Below are positions 18,252-26,937 of a stretch of DNA of 64,000 bases, piece by piece (positions within the stretch are counted from its first letter, which is position 1; each line of letters begins with the position of its first letter). Source of the DNA: Streptomyces dysideae (GTDB taxonomy: Bacteria; Actinomycetota; Actinomycetes; Streptomycetales; Streptomycetaceae); assembly GCF_001514305.1 (NCBI RefSeq), contig NZ_KQ949075.1, positions 528,857-592,856 of the forward strand, given 5' to 3'. The notes under the pieces were generated by a model. That model did no database searches. It was not told where the DNA came from and was given only the letters and a program-made list of their open reading frames with translations. The translations under genes and the position numbers were made by a program.

Positions 18252-18878
18252 GTGCTGTCCCAGGACGGCACCCGGGCCGGGTTCACCGGTGTGTCGCTGG
18301 GCGGCGCGCTGCCGTACGGAGTCCTGGCCGACGCGTCCTGTGTCTACGGCCTGCGGCACCGGGCACCGCACCGCCGCTGCGACTGCGGCTTCCACTGCGT
18401 GCACGACCGTACGGCGGCCGAGGCGCTGCTGTGCACGGCCGAGCACCGGACGGCCGTGCTGCTCGAGGTCACCGTGCTCGGCCGCTACCTCCGCTTCGAG
18501 TTCGGCTTCCGCTACGCCCGCCAGCGCGTGCGCACCGCCACCGTCGGCCACTGCGCCTGCGGCACGGTGGCGGTCGCCCTGGCCGACGCCGGCTGGGGCC
18601 GCCCCGGCCGACTCGCGCTCGCCCCCTCCTGCGCGGGCTGCCTGCGCGGCCGTACGTCCGTCTCGCTCGCTGGGTTCGCCCGGCTGGCCGGGTACGGGCT
18701 GCGGGTGGTGGCCGGCAGTGGTGCCGCGCTGCCGGTGGCCGATCTCGGTGCGGCGGACGGGCTCGGCGTGCCCGAACTCGCCGCCGAGGCCGCACTGTTG
18801 CAGGCCCGCCTCGACTGGTTCGAGAGCCAGCTGACCCGGCTCGGCGAGCGCGGACCCGGCGACGGACGGAAGGGGTAG
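18252..18878 (+). CDS. Cys/His-rich conserved protein, 5' end disrupted
   Basis: The frame is open from 18175, directly after the right inverted repeat. The first usual start codon is GTG 18252, giving 208 aa. The 25 residues before it (LPEERPTEPPTGYKIAHP and neighbours) look like genuine coding sequence, so the ancestral start was probably GTG 15932, now cut off by the element. The protein has metal-site-like clusters CDCGFHCVH, CACG and CAGC. No family was recognised. It may still be made in shortened form. It precedes the holin-family gene by 54 bp. Confidence 0.6.
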   Translation: MLSQDGTRAGFTGVSLGGALPYGVLADASCVYGLRHRAPHRRCDCGFHCVHDRTAAEALLCTAEHRTAVLLEVTVLGRYLRFEFGFRYARQRVRTATVGHCACGTVAVALADAGWGRPGRLALAPSCAGCLRGRTSVSLAGFARLAGYGLRVVAGSGAALPVADLGAADGLGVPELAAEAALLQARLDWFESQLTRLGERGPGDGRKG

Positions 18879-18932
18879 CCGGGGCCGGGCCGGGTACCCG
18901 GGTGTTCCGAAACCGAGAGGAGGCGGAGCACC

Positions 18933-19349
18933 GTGACCGGGACCACGGACGCCGAGCTGAACGGACGGCACCACTCGGTGGGCGAACTCGTAGGACAGGC
19001 CACCGAACAGCTCTCCGTGCTCGTACGACAGGAAGTCGCCCTCGCGAAGGAGGAGCTGGCCGAGAAGGGCCGGCGTGCCGGACGCGGCGGCGGGCTGCTG
19101 GGCGCCGCGGGCGCCGTCGCCTACGCCGCTCTGCTCGCCCTGGCCGGCACGGCCACCGCCGCGCTCTCGCTGACGCTGCCCGTCTGGGCCGCGGCACTCG
19201 TCGTGACGGCGGTGCTGTTCGCGGTGGCGGGCGTCCTCGCCGCGATGGGCCGCGCCCAGGTGCGGCGGGCCGCACCAGCGAAGCCCGAGGAGACGCTCGG
19301 CAGCGTCAGGGCCGACGTCGAGGAGATCAGGGAAAGGGCACACCGATGA
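18933..19349 (+). CDS. Phage holin-family / DUF1469-type membrane protein
   Basis: The 138-aa protein has an amphipathic N-terminus (VGELVGQATEQLSVLVRQEVALAKEEL) shortened here to its key part VGELVGQATEQLSVLV, then two hydrophobic helices at about residues 58-80 and 84-106, as in actinobacterial DUF1469 proteins. Despite the family name there is no phage context. GTG 18933 follows GAGGAGG. It overlaps the DUF3618 gene by ATGA, a pairing common in actinobacteria. The role is unknown; envelope stress or membrane organisation is conceivable. Confidence 0.8.
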   Translation: MTGTTDAELNGRHHSVGELVGQATEQLSVLVRQEVALAKEELAEKGRRAGRGGGLLGAAGAVAYAALLALAGTATAALSLTLPVWAAALVVTAVLFAVAGVLAAMGRAQVRRAAPAKPEETLGSVRADVEEIRERAHR

Positions 19350-20350
19350 CGGACAGGGCAGCGGGGGAGACGGGCGGCGGCGAGGCTCGGAAGGCTGGTT
19401 CCGCCGGGATACCGGACGAGGAGACGACGAAGGCCAGGCTCGCGGGCCAGGCGAGTGCTGAGGCTGCGCAGGCTGGTGCCGGGGGTCGGGTGGGGGATGA
19501 GGCTGCGGGGGCCCGTTCGGGGGGCCGGGCGGAGACTGAGGCTGCGGAGAGTGGTTCTTCAGGAGGCCGGGCGGGGGATGAGCCTGCCAGGGCCGGTTCG
19601 GAGGGCCAGGCGGGAGCTGAGGCTGCGCAGGCTGGCTCTGAAGGCCAGGCTGGGGCCGACGCCTCGAAGGCCGGTTCGGCGGGTGGCGGGGGCGCGCAGT
19701 CTGAGGCGGCGGGGGCCGAAGGTAAGAAGTCTGCTCCGGCGGGTGCCGGGGACGCGCAGTCTGAGGCGGCGGGGGCCCCAGGTACGCAGTCTGGTCCGGC
19801 GGAGGCCGAGGGCGTCTCCGGCGCCGCGTCGGCCGCCAGGGCCGCCGGGGGCGATACGGCGGCTGGGGCGACCGCCGCCGGGAAGGCCGCCGGCGGTGCC
19901 AAGGGCCCCGAAGAGCTGCGGCAGCAGCTCGCGCAGACCAGGCGACAACTCGGCGAGACCGTCGAGGAGTTGGCCCGGAAGGCCGATCTGAAAGGCCGGG
20001 CCCAGACCCGGGCCGCCGACCTCAGGGACAAGGCCGGTGCGATGACCGTGCAACTGCGCAGCAGCGCCGCACAGGCCGGTCACGTCCTGCAGGACAAGGC
20101 CGCGAACGCCGGTCACACGGTGCACGACAAGGCGACCCACGCCGGTCACACCGTCGAGCACGGCGTGCCGCGTCCGGTCCGCACCGTCGTCCAGGCCGGG
20201 CTGCGGCATCCGCGTCCGGTGCTGGTCGCCGGGGTGGCGGTGGGTGCCGTGGTCGCGACGGAGGTGCTGCGGCGTCGGCACGACGGGCGCCACTGGACCA
20301 GCGGTCACAGGGCACCGAGTCACCGAGCCACCGGGCCAATGGGTGGCTGA
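19346..20350 (+). CDS. DUF3618 membrane protein with Ala/Gly/Glu-rich repeats
   Basis: The 334-aa protein falls into three parts. Residues about 30-180 are low-complexity, with imperfect repeats of the type GSEGQAGAEAAQA. Residues about 190-215 are the DUF3618 signature (EELRQQLAQTRRQLGETVEEL). The rest has A/H-rich repeats (HVLQDKAANAGHTVHDKATH) and one C-terminal hydrophobic segment (LVAGVAVGAVVATEVL). The start overlaps the holin-family stop, so the two are likely co-made. Function unknown. Confidence 0.8.
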   Translation: MTDRAAGETGGGEARKAGSAGIPDEETTKARLAGQASAEAAQAGAGGRVGDEAAGARSGGRAETEAAESGSSGGRAGDEPARAGSEGQAGAEAAQAGSEGQAGADASKAGSAGGGGAQSEAAGAEGKKSAPAGAGDAQSEAAGAPGTQSGPAEAEGVSGAASAARAAGGDTAAGATAAGKAAGGAKGPEELRQQLAQTRRQLGETVEELARKADLKGRAQTRAADLRDKAGAMTVQLRSSAAQAGHVLQDKAANAGHTVHDKATHAGHTVEHGVPRPVRTVVQAGLRHPRPVLVAGVAVGAVVATEVLRRRHDGRHWTSGHRAPSHRATGPMGG

Positions 20351-20384
20351 GCCATTGGCCCACCGGCCCACCCGCACCCCACAC

Positions 20385-20415
20385 TTGACCTGAAGCTTGG
20401 TTGAGGTCGGAGGGT
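20385..20415 (+). promoter_or_regulatory. SoxR box in a 19-bp spacer promoter
   Basis: TTGACC (20385-20390) and GAGGGT (20410-20415) are 19 bp apart, the over-long spacer typical of MerR-family activation. The spacer region contains CCTGAAGCTTGGTTGAGG (20389-20406), which fits the 18-bp SoxR dyad CCTCAAG-N4-CTTGAGG at all but two arm positions. I recall the S. coelicolor orthologue of the downstream gene (SCO1909) as a SoxR target. Confidence 0.8.
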
Positions 20416-20478
20416 GGTCGACGCAAGCCCGCGAGCACGCAAGCGCATCGCATCGACCCCCACCCCCGGAGGCCCGGC

Positions 20479-21162
20479 ATGACCCGCCGTACCGACGCCC
20501 ACCCCGACCTCACCCGCCCCGAAACCGGCGCCCCCTTCTTCAGTATCTGGCGTGTCGGTACTTCCGAGCGGCAGCGACGGACCGTTGAGGCCATCGCGCG
20601 CACCTGGGAACGCCGTCCCTGGCCGGTCCGTGACCTCCTCGGCTACCACGTCTACACCGGGCATGACGGCACGACCCTCCTCCATCACTCCCAGTGGGCG
20701 AGCGAGCCGGCCTACGAGGCATTCCGGAAGACCCAGCGCCAGGAGCGCAACGACGAGATCGACACCGCCGTACCCGGCGTCGAGCGCGTCCAACTCGACC
20801 GTTACCGGTACCACCGCAGCGCGGCACGCGCCGCCGGCGACCAGCGTGTGCCGGGCCTGATCGTGACCGTGCGGGTCGACTTCGAAACCGATGCGGCCGA
20901 GAAGCGCGGCGACTGGATCGACCTCGTGCTGCGGTCCGGCACCGGCCCGGTCGCCGAACGCGGTCTGATCGCCGCCCACTTCCACCTCTCCACCGACGGC
21001 ACCCACGTCCTCAACTACGCGGAGTGGGAGACCGACGAGGCCTACGACAAGGCCATCGCCGCGCCCGTCGACGCGGAGTGGGAGCGGGTGCGGACGTATC
21101 CCGGGATCAAGGGCTTCACCGGCAGCCGCTACACCCACGCGGTCGGCCTCGTGCCCGACTGA
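20479..21162 (+). CDS. Tandem ABM-domain monooxygenase-like protein, probable SoxR target
   Basis: The 227-aa protein contains two antibiotic-biosynthesis-monooxygenase (dimeric alpha/beta barrel) domains, at about residues 15-105 and 120-220; each has a conserved W and the H-x-H/E strands (LLHHSQWASE, VLNYAEWETD). Such proteins oxidise quinol-like aromatics without cofactors or act as heme- or redox-related enzymes. ATG 20479 has GGAGG 6 nt upstream. The SoxR box suggests induction by redox-active compounds such as endogenous pigments. Confidence 0.85.
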   Translation: MTRRTDAHPDLTRPETGAPFFSIWRVGTSERQRRTVEAIARTWERRPWPVRDLLGYHVYTGHDGTTLLHHSQWASEPAYEAFRKTQRQERNDEIDTAVPGVERVQLDRYRYHRSAARAAGDQRVPGLIVTVRVDFETDAAEKRGDWIDLVLRSGTGPVAERGLIAAHFHLSTDGTHVLNYAEWETDEAYDKAIAAPVDAEWERVRTYPGIKGFTGSRYTHAVGLVPD

Positions 21163-21215
21163 CCGAACACTTACCTCGTCTGGACAAAAAAAGTTTTCGG
21201 TGAGAGGGTGGACGC

Positions 21216-21824
21216 ATGCTGGACGTGACCGTGATCGAGGACCCCGAGGCCGCCGCCGTCTCGCTGGACCCCATAAGGGCCCGGCTGCTCGCCGAGCTGG
21301 CGGGCGGACCCGCGTCGGCCGCCATGCTGGCCGGCAAGGTCGGACTGCCCCGGCAGAAGGTGAACTACCACCTCAAGGCACTGGAGCGGCACGGCCTGGT
21401 CGAGCTGGCCGGGGAGCGCCGCAAGGGCAACGTCACCGAGCGGCTGATGCAGGCGACCGCCGCGTCGTACGTGATCTCGCCGCTCGCGCTGGCCGCCGTA
21501 CAGCCGGACCCGGACCGTTTCCGGGACCAGCTGTCCTCCCGCTGGCTGCTCGCGCTCGGCGCCCGGCTCGTCCGGGACGTCGGCTCGCTGATCACCGGCG
21601 CGGCGAAGGCCCGCAAGCGGCTCGCCACGTTCGCGCTGGACGGCGAGGTGCGCTTCGCCTCGGCCGCCGAACGGGCCGCGTTCGTACAGGAGTTGACGGC
21701 GGGCGTGAGCGCGCTGATCGGCAAGTACGACGCCCCCGACGCCGAGGGCGGCCGGGACCACCGGATCGTCGTCGCCGTCCATCCCACGGTCAAGCCCCAG
21801 CACCCTGAACTCGACAGCCAGTAA
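21216..21824 (+). CDS. ArsR-type winged-helix regulator
   Basis: The 202-aa protein has an ArsR-like N-terminal domain (ARLLAELAGGPASAAMLAGK, then LPRQKVNYHLKALERHGLV) followed by a C-terminal region seen in regulators paired with SRPBCC proteins. The SRPBCC gene follows 13 bp later, so the two form one unit, probably autoregulated. The effector is unknown. Confidence 0.88.
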   Translation: MLDVTVIEDPEAAAVSLDPIRARLLAELAGGPASAAMLAGKVGLPRQKVNYHLKALERHGLVELAGERRKGNVTERLMQATAASYVISPLALAAVQPDPDRFRDQLSSRWLLALGARLVRDVGSLITGAAKARKRLATFALDGEVRFASAAERAAFVQELTAGVSALIGKYDAPDAEGGRDHRIVVAVHPTVKPQHPELDSQ

Positions 21825-21837
21825 GCAGGAGCCCACC

Positions 21838-22572
21838 ATGTCCAAGGAATTCGAGATCGCCCGGGAGTTCGAGGTCGACGCCACGCCGGAACAGGTGTGG
21901 GACGCGTTCACCAACACCACCGGCGGCTGGCTGTGGCCGTCGGAGCCGCCCGAGCCGCGTGTGGGCGGCAAGGGCGCGATGGGCTCGACGGTCACCGCCT
22001 GGGACCCGCCGCACCGTTACAGCAACCGCATCGAGGACGCCGAGGGCATCGCCGAGCAGACCCTCAACCAGCTCGACTACACCATCGAGCCACGCGACGA
22101 GGGCCGCCGCGCCTGGGTGCGGTACGTGCACAGCGGCATCCTCGTCGACGACTGGGACAACCAGTACGACGCCGCGAACCGGCACACCGACTTCTATCTG
22201 CACACCCTGCGGGAGTACCTGGCCCACTTCGCGCCCCGGCCTGCCGCCTTCGCGACCTTCGACGGACCTGAGGCGTCGAAGGCCGCGGACGCCCTCGTCG
22301 CCGTCGGACGGGCGCTCGGTGTCGGGGAGGACGTGGCCGCCGGGACGCGGGTGCGGGTCAGCGGACCCGACGAGTTCGACGCCGTGGTCGACTTCCGCAG
22401 CGCGTACTTCATCGGGCTGCGCACGGACCGGGGCCTCACCCGCGTCTTCGGGCGCAACCACTGGGGCTACCCGGTCGGCATCTCCCTGCACGACTTCACG
22501 CCGGGCGCCGACATCAAGGAGTGCGAGGCCGCCTGGCAGGACTGGCTGAACGGCGTGTTCAGCCAGTCCTGA
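21838..22572 (+). CDS. SRPBCC/AHSA1-domain protein
   Basis: The N-terminal half of this 244-aa protein is a START-like AHSA1 domain (FEVDATPEQVWDAFTNTTGGW), which binds hydrophobic ligands. The C-terminal part has no clear family. ArsR-SRPBCC pairs are widespread in actinobacteria and are often linked to stress or aromatic ligand response. The stop lies 13 bp from the convergent nuclease gene. Confidence 0.85.
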   Translation: MSKEFEIAREFEVDATPEQVWDAFTNTTGGWLWPSEPPEPRVGGKGAMGSTVTAWDPPHRYSNRIEDAEGIAEQTLNQLDYTIEPRDEGRRAWVRYVHSGILVDDWDNQYDAANRHTDFYLHTLREYLAHFAPRPAAFATFDGPEASKAADALVAVGRALGVGEDVAAGTRVRVSGPDEFDAVVDFRSAYFIGLRTDRGLTRVFGRNHWGYPVGISLHDFTPGADIKECEAAWQDWLNGVFSQS

Positions 22573-22585
22573 GGACCACTGCCGG

Positions 22586-24415
22586 TTACGGCTTGAAGCG
22601 CAGCACCTGCGGGTCGTGGTCGCTGATCTGGTCGTGGAACTCCGAGTTGATGTGCACGCTGTCGTACTCGAAGTCGCAGGACCACCGGATCGACGGGCTG
22701 ATCAGGATCTGGTCCAGGACCTGGCTGTTGCCCTGGTAGTCGTAGCTGTAACGCTCGCTCTTCGGCAGCGACTTGATCGCCGACCAGAGCGCTCCGTCCT
22801 TCTCCAGCAGCTTGGTGGTGCCGGAGAACTCGAAGTCGTTGATGTCGCCGAGCGTGACGACGTCCGCGTTCTTCTGGGTGGCCAGGATCTCCTTGACGAA
22901 CGCGTTCACCGAGGTCGCCTGGAGGTGGCGCTGGGTCTCCGAGCTGCGGGCCGGCGGCTGGTACTGCGAGTGCAGCGCCTGGTCGCCGCCCTTGGAGGCG
23001 AAGTGGTTGGCGATCACGAAGACCGAGCGGCCGCGGAACACGAACTCGCCGGCCAGCGGCTTGCGGCTGTCCTCCCAGGCCTCGTTCGCCGGGTCGATAC
23101 GTCCCGGGGAGACCGTCAGCGCCGCCCTGCCGTACTTCTTGGTGACCCCGACGGCGGTCGTGGCATCGCCGCCCGCGCGGTCCGTGAAGGAGACCCGCTC
23201 CGGGTTGAAGAGGAAGACGTTGCGGATGTTGCCGCCGGGCTGGCCGCCGTCCTCGCCGTCGACCGGGTCGACGGAGCGCCAGTCGTACGCCGGGCCGCCC
23301 GCGGCGACGATCGCGTCGATCAGCTTGCGCACCGTCTGGTCGGCGGCGACCGTACCGTCGTTCGTCCTGCCGTTGTTGTCCTGGATCTCCTCCAGGGACA
23401 GGATGTCGGGCGACTTCAGGTTGTTCACGATCGCGGTGGCGTGCTCTTCGAAGCTGGCGTCGGACGGGTCGAGGTTCTCGACGTTGTACGTCGCCACCGC
23501 CAGCTCACCGCTGCGCTGCTTGCGGGTCGTCTCCCGCTGCAGGCCACCGGCCTTGATGCTGCCGAGCTCGCTCGCGACCAGGGTGTAGCCGCCGAACCGG
23601 GTGTAGTCCAGCGGGCCCGTGGTGGTGCCGGCGAGGGTGTCGCCGACGTTCGCCTTGGGGAAGTCGGCGGCCGCGCCGAGGGACTGGATCTGGAGGCGGC
23701 CGGTGTTCTGGGACGCGTAGGAGCCGTAGACCGTGCCACCGCGCCGGTTGGCGTTCTCGCGCGGCTTCACCGTGACCCACAGCTCGTTGAACGAGTCGGT
23801 GGCGGTGACCACACGGGCGTCGGCGACCCGGACGTTCATGTGCTCCAAGGACTCGTAGTAGTCCAGGGCGTACGCCGAAGGCTTCAGCGGCAGGCCGTTG
23901 ACCGAGCCGTTCGCGGCGGTGTCGCCGGCCGGAGCGTAGGCGGCCGGTACGGACTTGGCGTCGATGACCACGGCGGCCGGGGCGGCGTTGCCGCTGGAGA
24001 CGACGGTCACCGTGGGCTTGGTGATCTCGGTGATCGACTGGTTGCCGGTGGAGTTGCCACCTGGGACGTACTCCTGGATCGTGCCCGACACCGTGACCGC
24101 GTCGCCCACGGCGACGCCCGTCGGGGTGGAGTTGGTGTAGACGAAGATGGCCTCACTGGTGGCCGGGTCGGCGTCCGCGTCCGGATCCTGGATCCAGAAG
24201 CCGCGGGACGAGCCGTAGGTGCGTATGCCGGTGACGATTCCGGCCACATCTGTGACCTGCTGGCCGGCGTACGGGGATGTGCGCGTGGTGCCCTGGATGT
24301 CATGGATGCGCAGGGTGTCGGCCTGCGCGGTCGACGTCAGGACGATGGTGGACGCCGCGGAACAGACGGCGGCGACGGTGAGCGCGGCGATACGCGCGGA
24401 CTTCTTGCTCGGCAA
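22586..24415 (-). CDS. Secreted endonuclease/exonuclease/phosphatase-family nuclease
   Basis: The 609-aa product has a signal peptide (basic KKSAR, then IAALTVAAVCSAASTIVL, cleavage near TAQA-D). An OB-fold-like region follows (DVAGIVTGIR to VGDAVTVSGTI), and from about residue 300 an EEP nuclease domain with VATYNVENLDP, LSLEEIQDN, TLGDINDFE and the terminal SDHDPQVLRF. It resembles ExeM-type extracellular nucleases that scavenge phosphate or nucleotides. TTG 24415 was chosen because GGAGG lies about 7 nt upstream; there is no suitable ATG. Confidence 0.88.
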   Translation of the reverse strand: MPSKKSARIAALTVAAVCSAASTIVLTSTAQADTLRIHDIQGTTRTSPYAGQQVTDVAGIVTGIRTYGSSRGFWIQDPDADADPATSEAIFVYTNSTPTGVAVGDAVTVSGTIQEYVPGGNSTGNQSITEITKPTVTVVSSGNAAPAAVVIDAKSVPAAYAPAGDTAANGSVNGLPLKPSAYALDYYESLEHMNVRVADARVVTATDSFNELWVTVKPRENANRRGGTVYGSYASQNTGRLQIQSLGAAADFPKANVGDTLAGTTTGPLDYTRFGGYTLVASELGSIKAGGLQRETTRKQRSGELAVATYNVENLDPSDASFEEHATAIVNNLKSPDILSLEEIQDNNGRTNDGTVAADQTVRKLIDAIVAAGGPAYDWRSVDPVDGEDGGQPGGNIRNVFLFNPERVSFTDRAGGDATTAVGVTKKYGRAALTVSPGRIDPANEAWEDSRKPLAGEFVFRGRSVFVIANHFASKGGDQALHSQYQPPARSSETQRHLQATSVNAFVKEILATQKNADVVTLGDINDFEFSGTTKLLEKDGALWSAIKSLPKSERYSYDYQGNSQVLDQILISPSIRWSCDFEYDSVHINSEFHDQISDHDPQVLRFKP

Positions 24416-24499
24416 CGGGATCCCTCCGGGGACATGCGTGGGTGCCGGGACGAGGGTGGTGCGTGGAACGGTGGGAGCCGCGACCGGTGGGGCGGTGCG

Positions 24500-24550
24500 A
24501 CGCGCGTAGAAAATACAGTGAACAGATGTCCGACACATTTCTACGCGCGT
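24500..24550. promoter_or_regulatory. 13-bp perfect inverted repeat upstream of the nuclease
   Basis: ACGCGCGTAGAAA (24500-24512) is repeated inverted as TTTCTACGCGCGT (24538-24550) with a 25-bp A/T-richer spacer. The arms are 38 bp apart centre to centre, 85-135 bp upstream of the nuclease start. Looping by an operator-binding protein or a transcribed hairpin are both possible. Confidence 0.6.
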
Positions 24551-24704
24551 AATCTCCTGCCTGGTCAGGCCACTTGTCAAGGTTTCAGCCAAGTACGGTG
24601 GCTGACGGGGAGATGAACCGGGCGGCATGGGTGGAAATCCGTCTAGGCTGAGCGGCTGAGCCGTGACGTGTACGGCCCTGATGGCGCTCTAGGAGAAACA
24701 GCCG

Positions 24705-26132
24705 ATGTCAGACAGCTCCCCCCTGCCGCCGGTGCGGCTGCATCCCGAAGCGGAGCTGGCGCGGGACGCGCTGTCCAGGCCCCTGCTTTCCCGGGCCGCG
24801 CGGCTCGCCCGCTGGGCCGGCCCTGACACCCGCGTCGACGCCGGGGGCGGGCTCGTCGACGAGCAACTTCCGGCCGCCGCCGAGCTCCTCGGGCTGACCG
24901 GCGACGAGGCCGCCGCCTACGCGAGCGAGGCCTGGCGGGTCGCCGTCGACACCGGGCTCGTCGAGATCACCGACGAGGAGGCGGGCACTGTTGCCGCCGG
25001 CGAGGATCTGGCCCTGCTCACCGGCGGTTCACCGCACGATGTGCTCGCGGTGTGGCTGGCGGCACTGGAGACGGTCCTCGCCGACGCGAGCGTGCCGGAC
25101 ATCGACGGGCTGGGCGATGCCATGGGCGAGGGCGGCGCAGTCGACTTCTCCTCCCTCGACTGGGACCCGGAGGCCGAGGCGGAGTTCCTCGACGGGGTGC
25201 TCGGCAACCTGTACCTGCTGACGGTCAACGAGGACGGCCCCGGCGACGGCCCCGTTCCGCTGCCCGCGCTGGCCGCGTCGATGATCGTGCCCAGCGACAT
25301 GGGCGAGCCCACCAACGACATGCTGGAGCAGGTGTCCGACGCGATGATGCGCCTGGACGACCAGTTCCGGCTGCTGGAGCCGGTCGGGCTCGTCGAGTAC
25401 CAGCCGGTCGACGAGGCGCTGATGGCCGACATCGACGAGGAGCCCGCCGCGCCCGTCGACGACACCGACGTCTCCCGCTACGGCATGGTCCGGCTCACCC
25501 CGCTCGGGCTGTACGGGCTGCGGGCCCGGCTGCTGGAGGCAGGGTTCCAGGCGCCCGCGGTCGGCGACCTCGCGGACAAGGGCGCGGACGCGCTGCTCGA
25601 CGGCACGGCGACCTTCCCGCAGTCCGCCGCGCAGGCGGAGACCGAGCAGTGGCTGGACCGCCGTGAACCCCTCGCCGCGGCTCGGGAGTTGCTGGCCGCG
25701 GCACGCGGCCTGGACGCCGGTGCGCCGCTGCGGCGGCTGCGCTGCCAGCAGGCCCTGTCGCTGGTGGGCGCGGAGGCCGAGCCGGCGCTGCGGGAGGTCC
25801 TCGACGACGCGGAGCTGGGCGGGCTGGCCAGGGTGTGGCTGACCGAGCACGGCTTCTCCGACGTACCGGTGCCGTCCGAGGCGATGGTCTTCTGGCTGAC
25901 CATCGACACGGTGGCCGCGCAGCTCGCGGCCGAGGGCAACTCGGAGGAGCTGAGGGCGCTGGTGCAGGGGCTGGCGGCGCAGCACAGCGGGTTCTTCACG
26001 GCGGTGTGGCGGGTGGAGCATCCCGCCACCGCGGATGTGCTGGAGGCGATGGGCCGGCTGCATCCGGACAGGCGGATCGCCAAGGAGGCCAGGAAGGCCG
26101 CGTTCAAGGCGCGTTCGCAGCAAGGCGGTTGA
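24705..26132 (+). CDS. Conserved hypothetical acidic protein
   Basis: The 475-aa soluble protein is strongly acidic and Ala/Leu/Glu-rich, with no signal peptide or membrane segment. Its C-terminal 150 residues look helical-repeat-like (LRRLRCQQALSLVGAEAEPA). The middle has a short segment (DTDVSRYGMVRLTPLGLYGL) resembling a winged-helix dimer region. No family was recognised. ATG 24705 is preceded by AGGAGAA. It stands alone between divergent or unrelated genes. Confidence 0.8.
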   Translation: MSDSSPLPPVRLHPEAELARDALSRPLLSRAARLARWAGPDTRVDAGGGLVDEQLPAAAELLGLTGDEAAAYASEAWRVAVDTGLVEITDEEAGTVAAGEDLALLTGGSPHDVLAVWLAALETVLADASVPDIDGLGDAMGEGGAVDFSSLDWDPEAEAEFLDGVLGNLYLLTVNEDGPGDGPVPLPALAASMIVPSDMGEPTNDMLEQVSDAMMRLDDQFRLLEPVGLVEYQPVDEALMADIDEEPAAPVDDTDVSRYGMVRLTPLGLYGLRARLLEAGFQAPAVGDLADKGADALLDGTATFPQSAAQAETEQWLDRREPLAAARELLAAARGLDAGAPLRRLRCQQALSLVGAEAEPALREVLDDAELGGLARVWLTEHGFSDVPVPSEAMVFWLTIDTVAAQLAAEGNSEELRALVQGLAAQHSGFFTAVWRVEHPATADVLEAMGRLHPDRRIAKEARKAAFKARSQQGG

Positions 26133-26226
26133 GAGACATGCCCGCGACCCACGGCAGGTGCCTGAGACGGGTTCACACAAGCGGGCCGGACGAAGTCGCC
26201 CGGAAGCGGCAGCGGCGTTGGCGCTC

Positions 26227-26256
26227 TTGCCTGTCGCCGCGATTGACATCTAACAT
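26227..26256 (+). promoter_or_regulatory. Promoter of the GntR/acdS unit
   Basis: TTGCCT (26227-26232) and TAACAT (26251-26256) have an 18-bp spacer. The transcript would begin about 1-3 nt before ATG 26265, so the regulator mRNA is probably leaderless; indeed no ribosome-binding site precedes it. Confidence 0.5.
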
Positions 26257-26264
26257 TTCAGTTC

Positions 26265-26912
26265 ATGGCCATCCGACCCGTACCCCGCACCCTCCTCAGG
26301 GACCGCGCCTACGCATCGATCCGGGACGCCATCGTGGCCGGGGAGATCGAACCCGGCGCGGTGGTGCGGGACGCCGAGCTCGCCGAGCGGCTGGGGCTGT
26401 CCCGGGCGCCGGTGCGGGAGGCCTTCGCGCGGCTCGTGGACGAGGGGCTGCTGGAGAGCAAACCGCAGAGCTATACGCGGGTGACGCCGGTCGTCGCGTC
26501 GGATGTACGGGACGCGGCGGCCGTGGTCGGTGCCATGCACGAGCTCGTGACACGGGTCGCCGTGCCCCGGCTGACCGGCGCCGACCTGGACGTCATGCGT
26601 GCCGCCAACGAGCGGTTCGCGGCGGCCGTCGGTGCCGGTGACGTGGACGGCGCCCTGCACGCCGACGACGAACTGCACGACGTGCTGGTCCGGGTGGGCG
26701 GCAACCGCGCCGCCGCCGCGACCGTCGCCCGCTACACCCCGCTCATCCGCCGCCTGGAGCGACGCCGCTTCGGCGAGGGCGGCGCCTGCCGTTCGGCGGG
26801 ACTGCACGAGCGGCTGATCGAGGCCTGCGCGCACGGTGACACGGACGAGGCGGTCCGGGTCACCGCGGAGATCTGGCGGGGCCTGGAGGAGCTCGCCGCC
26901 GACGTTCCCTGA
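26265..26912 (+). CDS. GntR/FCD-family regulator upstream of acdS
   Basis: This 215-aa FadR-subfamily protein has a GntR winged helix at about residues 15-75 ([39 protein letters not shown]) and a helical FCD effector domain. It is 25 bp upstream of the ACC deaminase gene and co-directional, so it probably controls that gene. The effector could be ACC or a related amino acid, which is inference. Confidence 0.88.
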   Translation: MAIRPVPRTLLRDRAYASIRDAIVAGEIEPGAVVRDAELAERLGLSRAPVREAFARLVDEGLLESKPQSYTRVTPVVASDVRDAAAVVGAMHELVTRVAVPRLTGADLDVMRAANERFAAAVGAGDVDGALHADDELHDVLVRVGGNRAAAATVARYTPLIRRLERRRFGEGGACRSAGLHERLIEACAHGDTDEAVRVTAEIWRGLEELAADVP

Positions 26913-26937
26913 AGCCCGGAGAACCCTGGAGGCTCCC

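Noticed and set aside
18933..20350. Prophage remnant, suggested by the holin-family name
   Set aside because: There are no other phage genes, integrase or attachment site; the family is a common actinobacterial membrane protein.
22616..24616. 666-codon plus-strand frame opposite the secreted nuclease
   Set aside because: The minus strand has a signal peptide and nuclease motifs; the plus frame has none.
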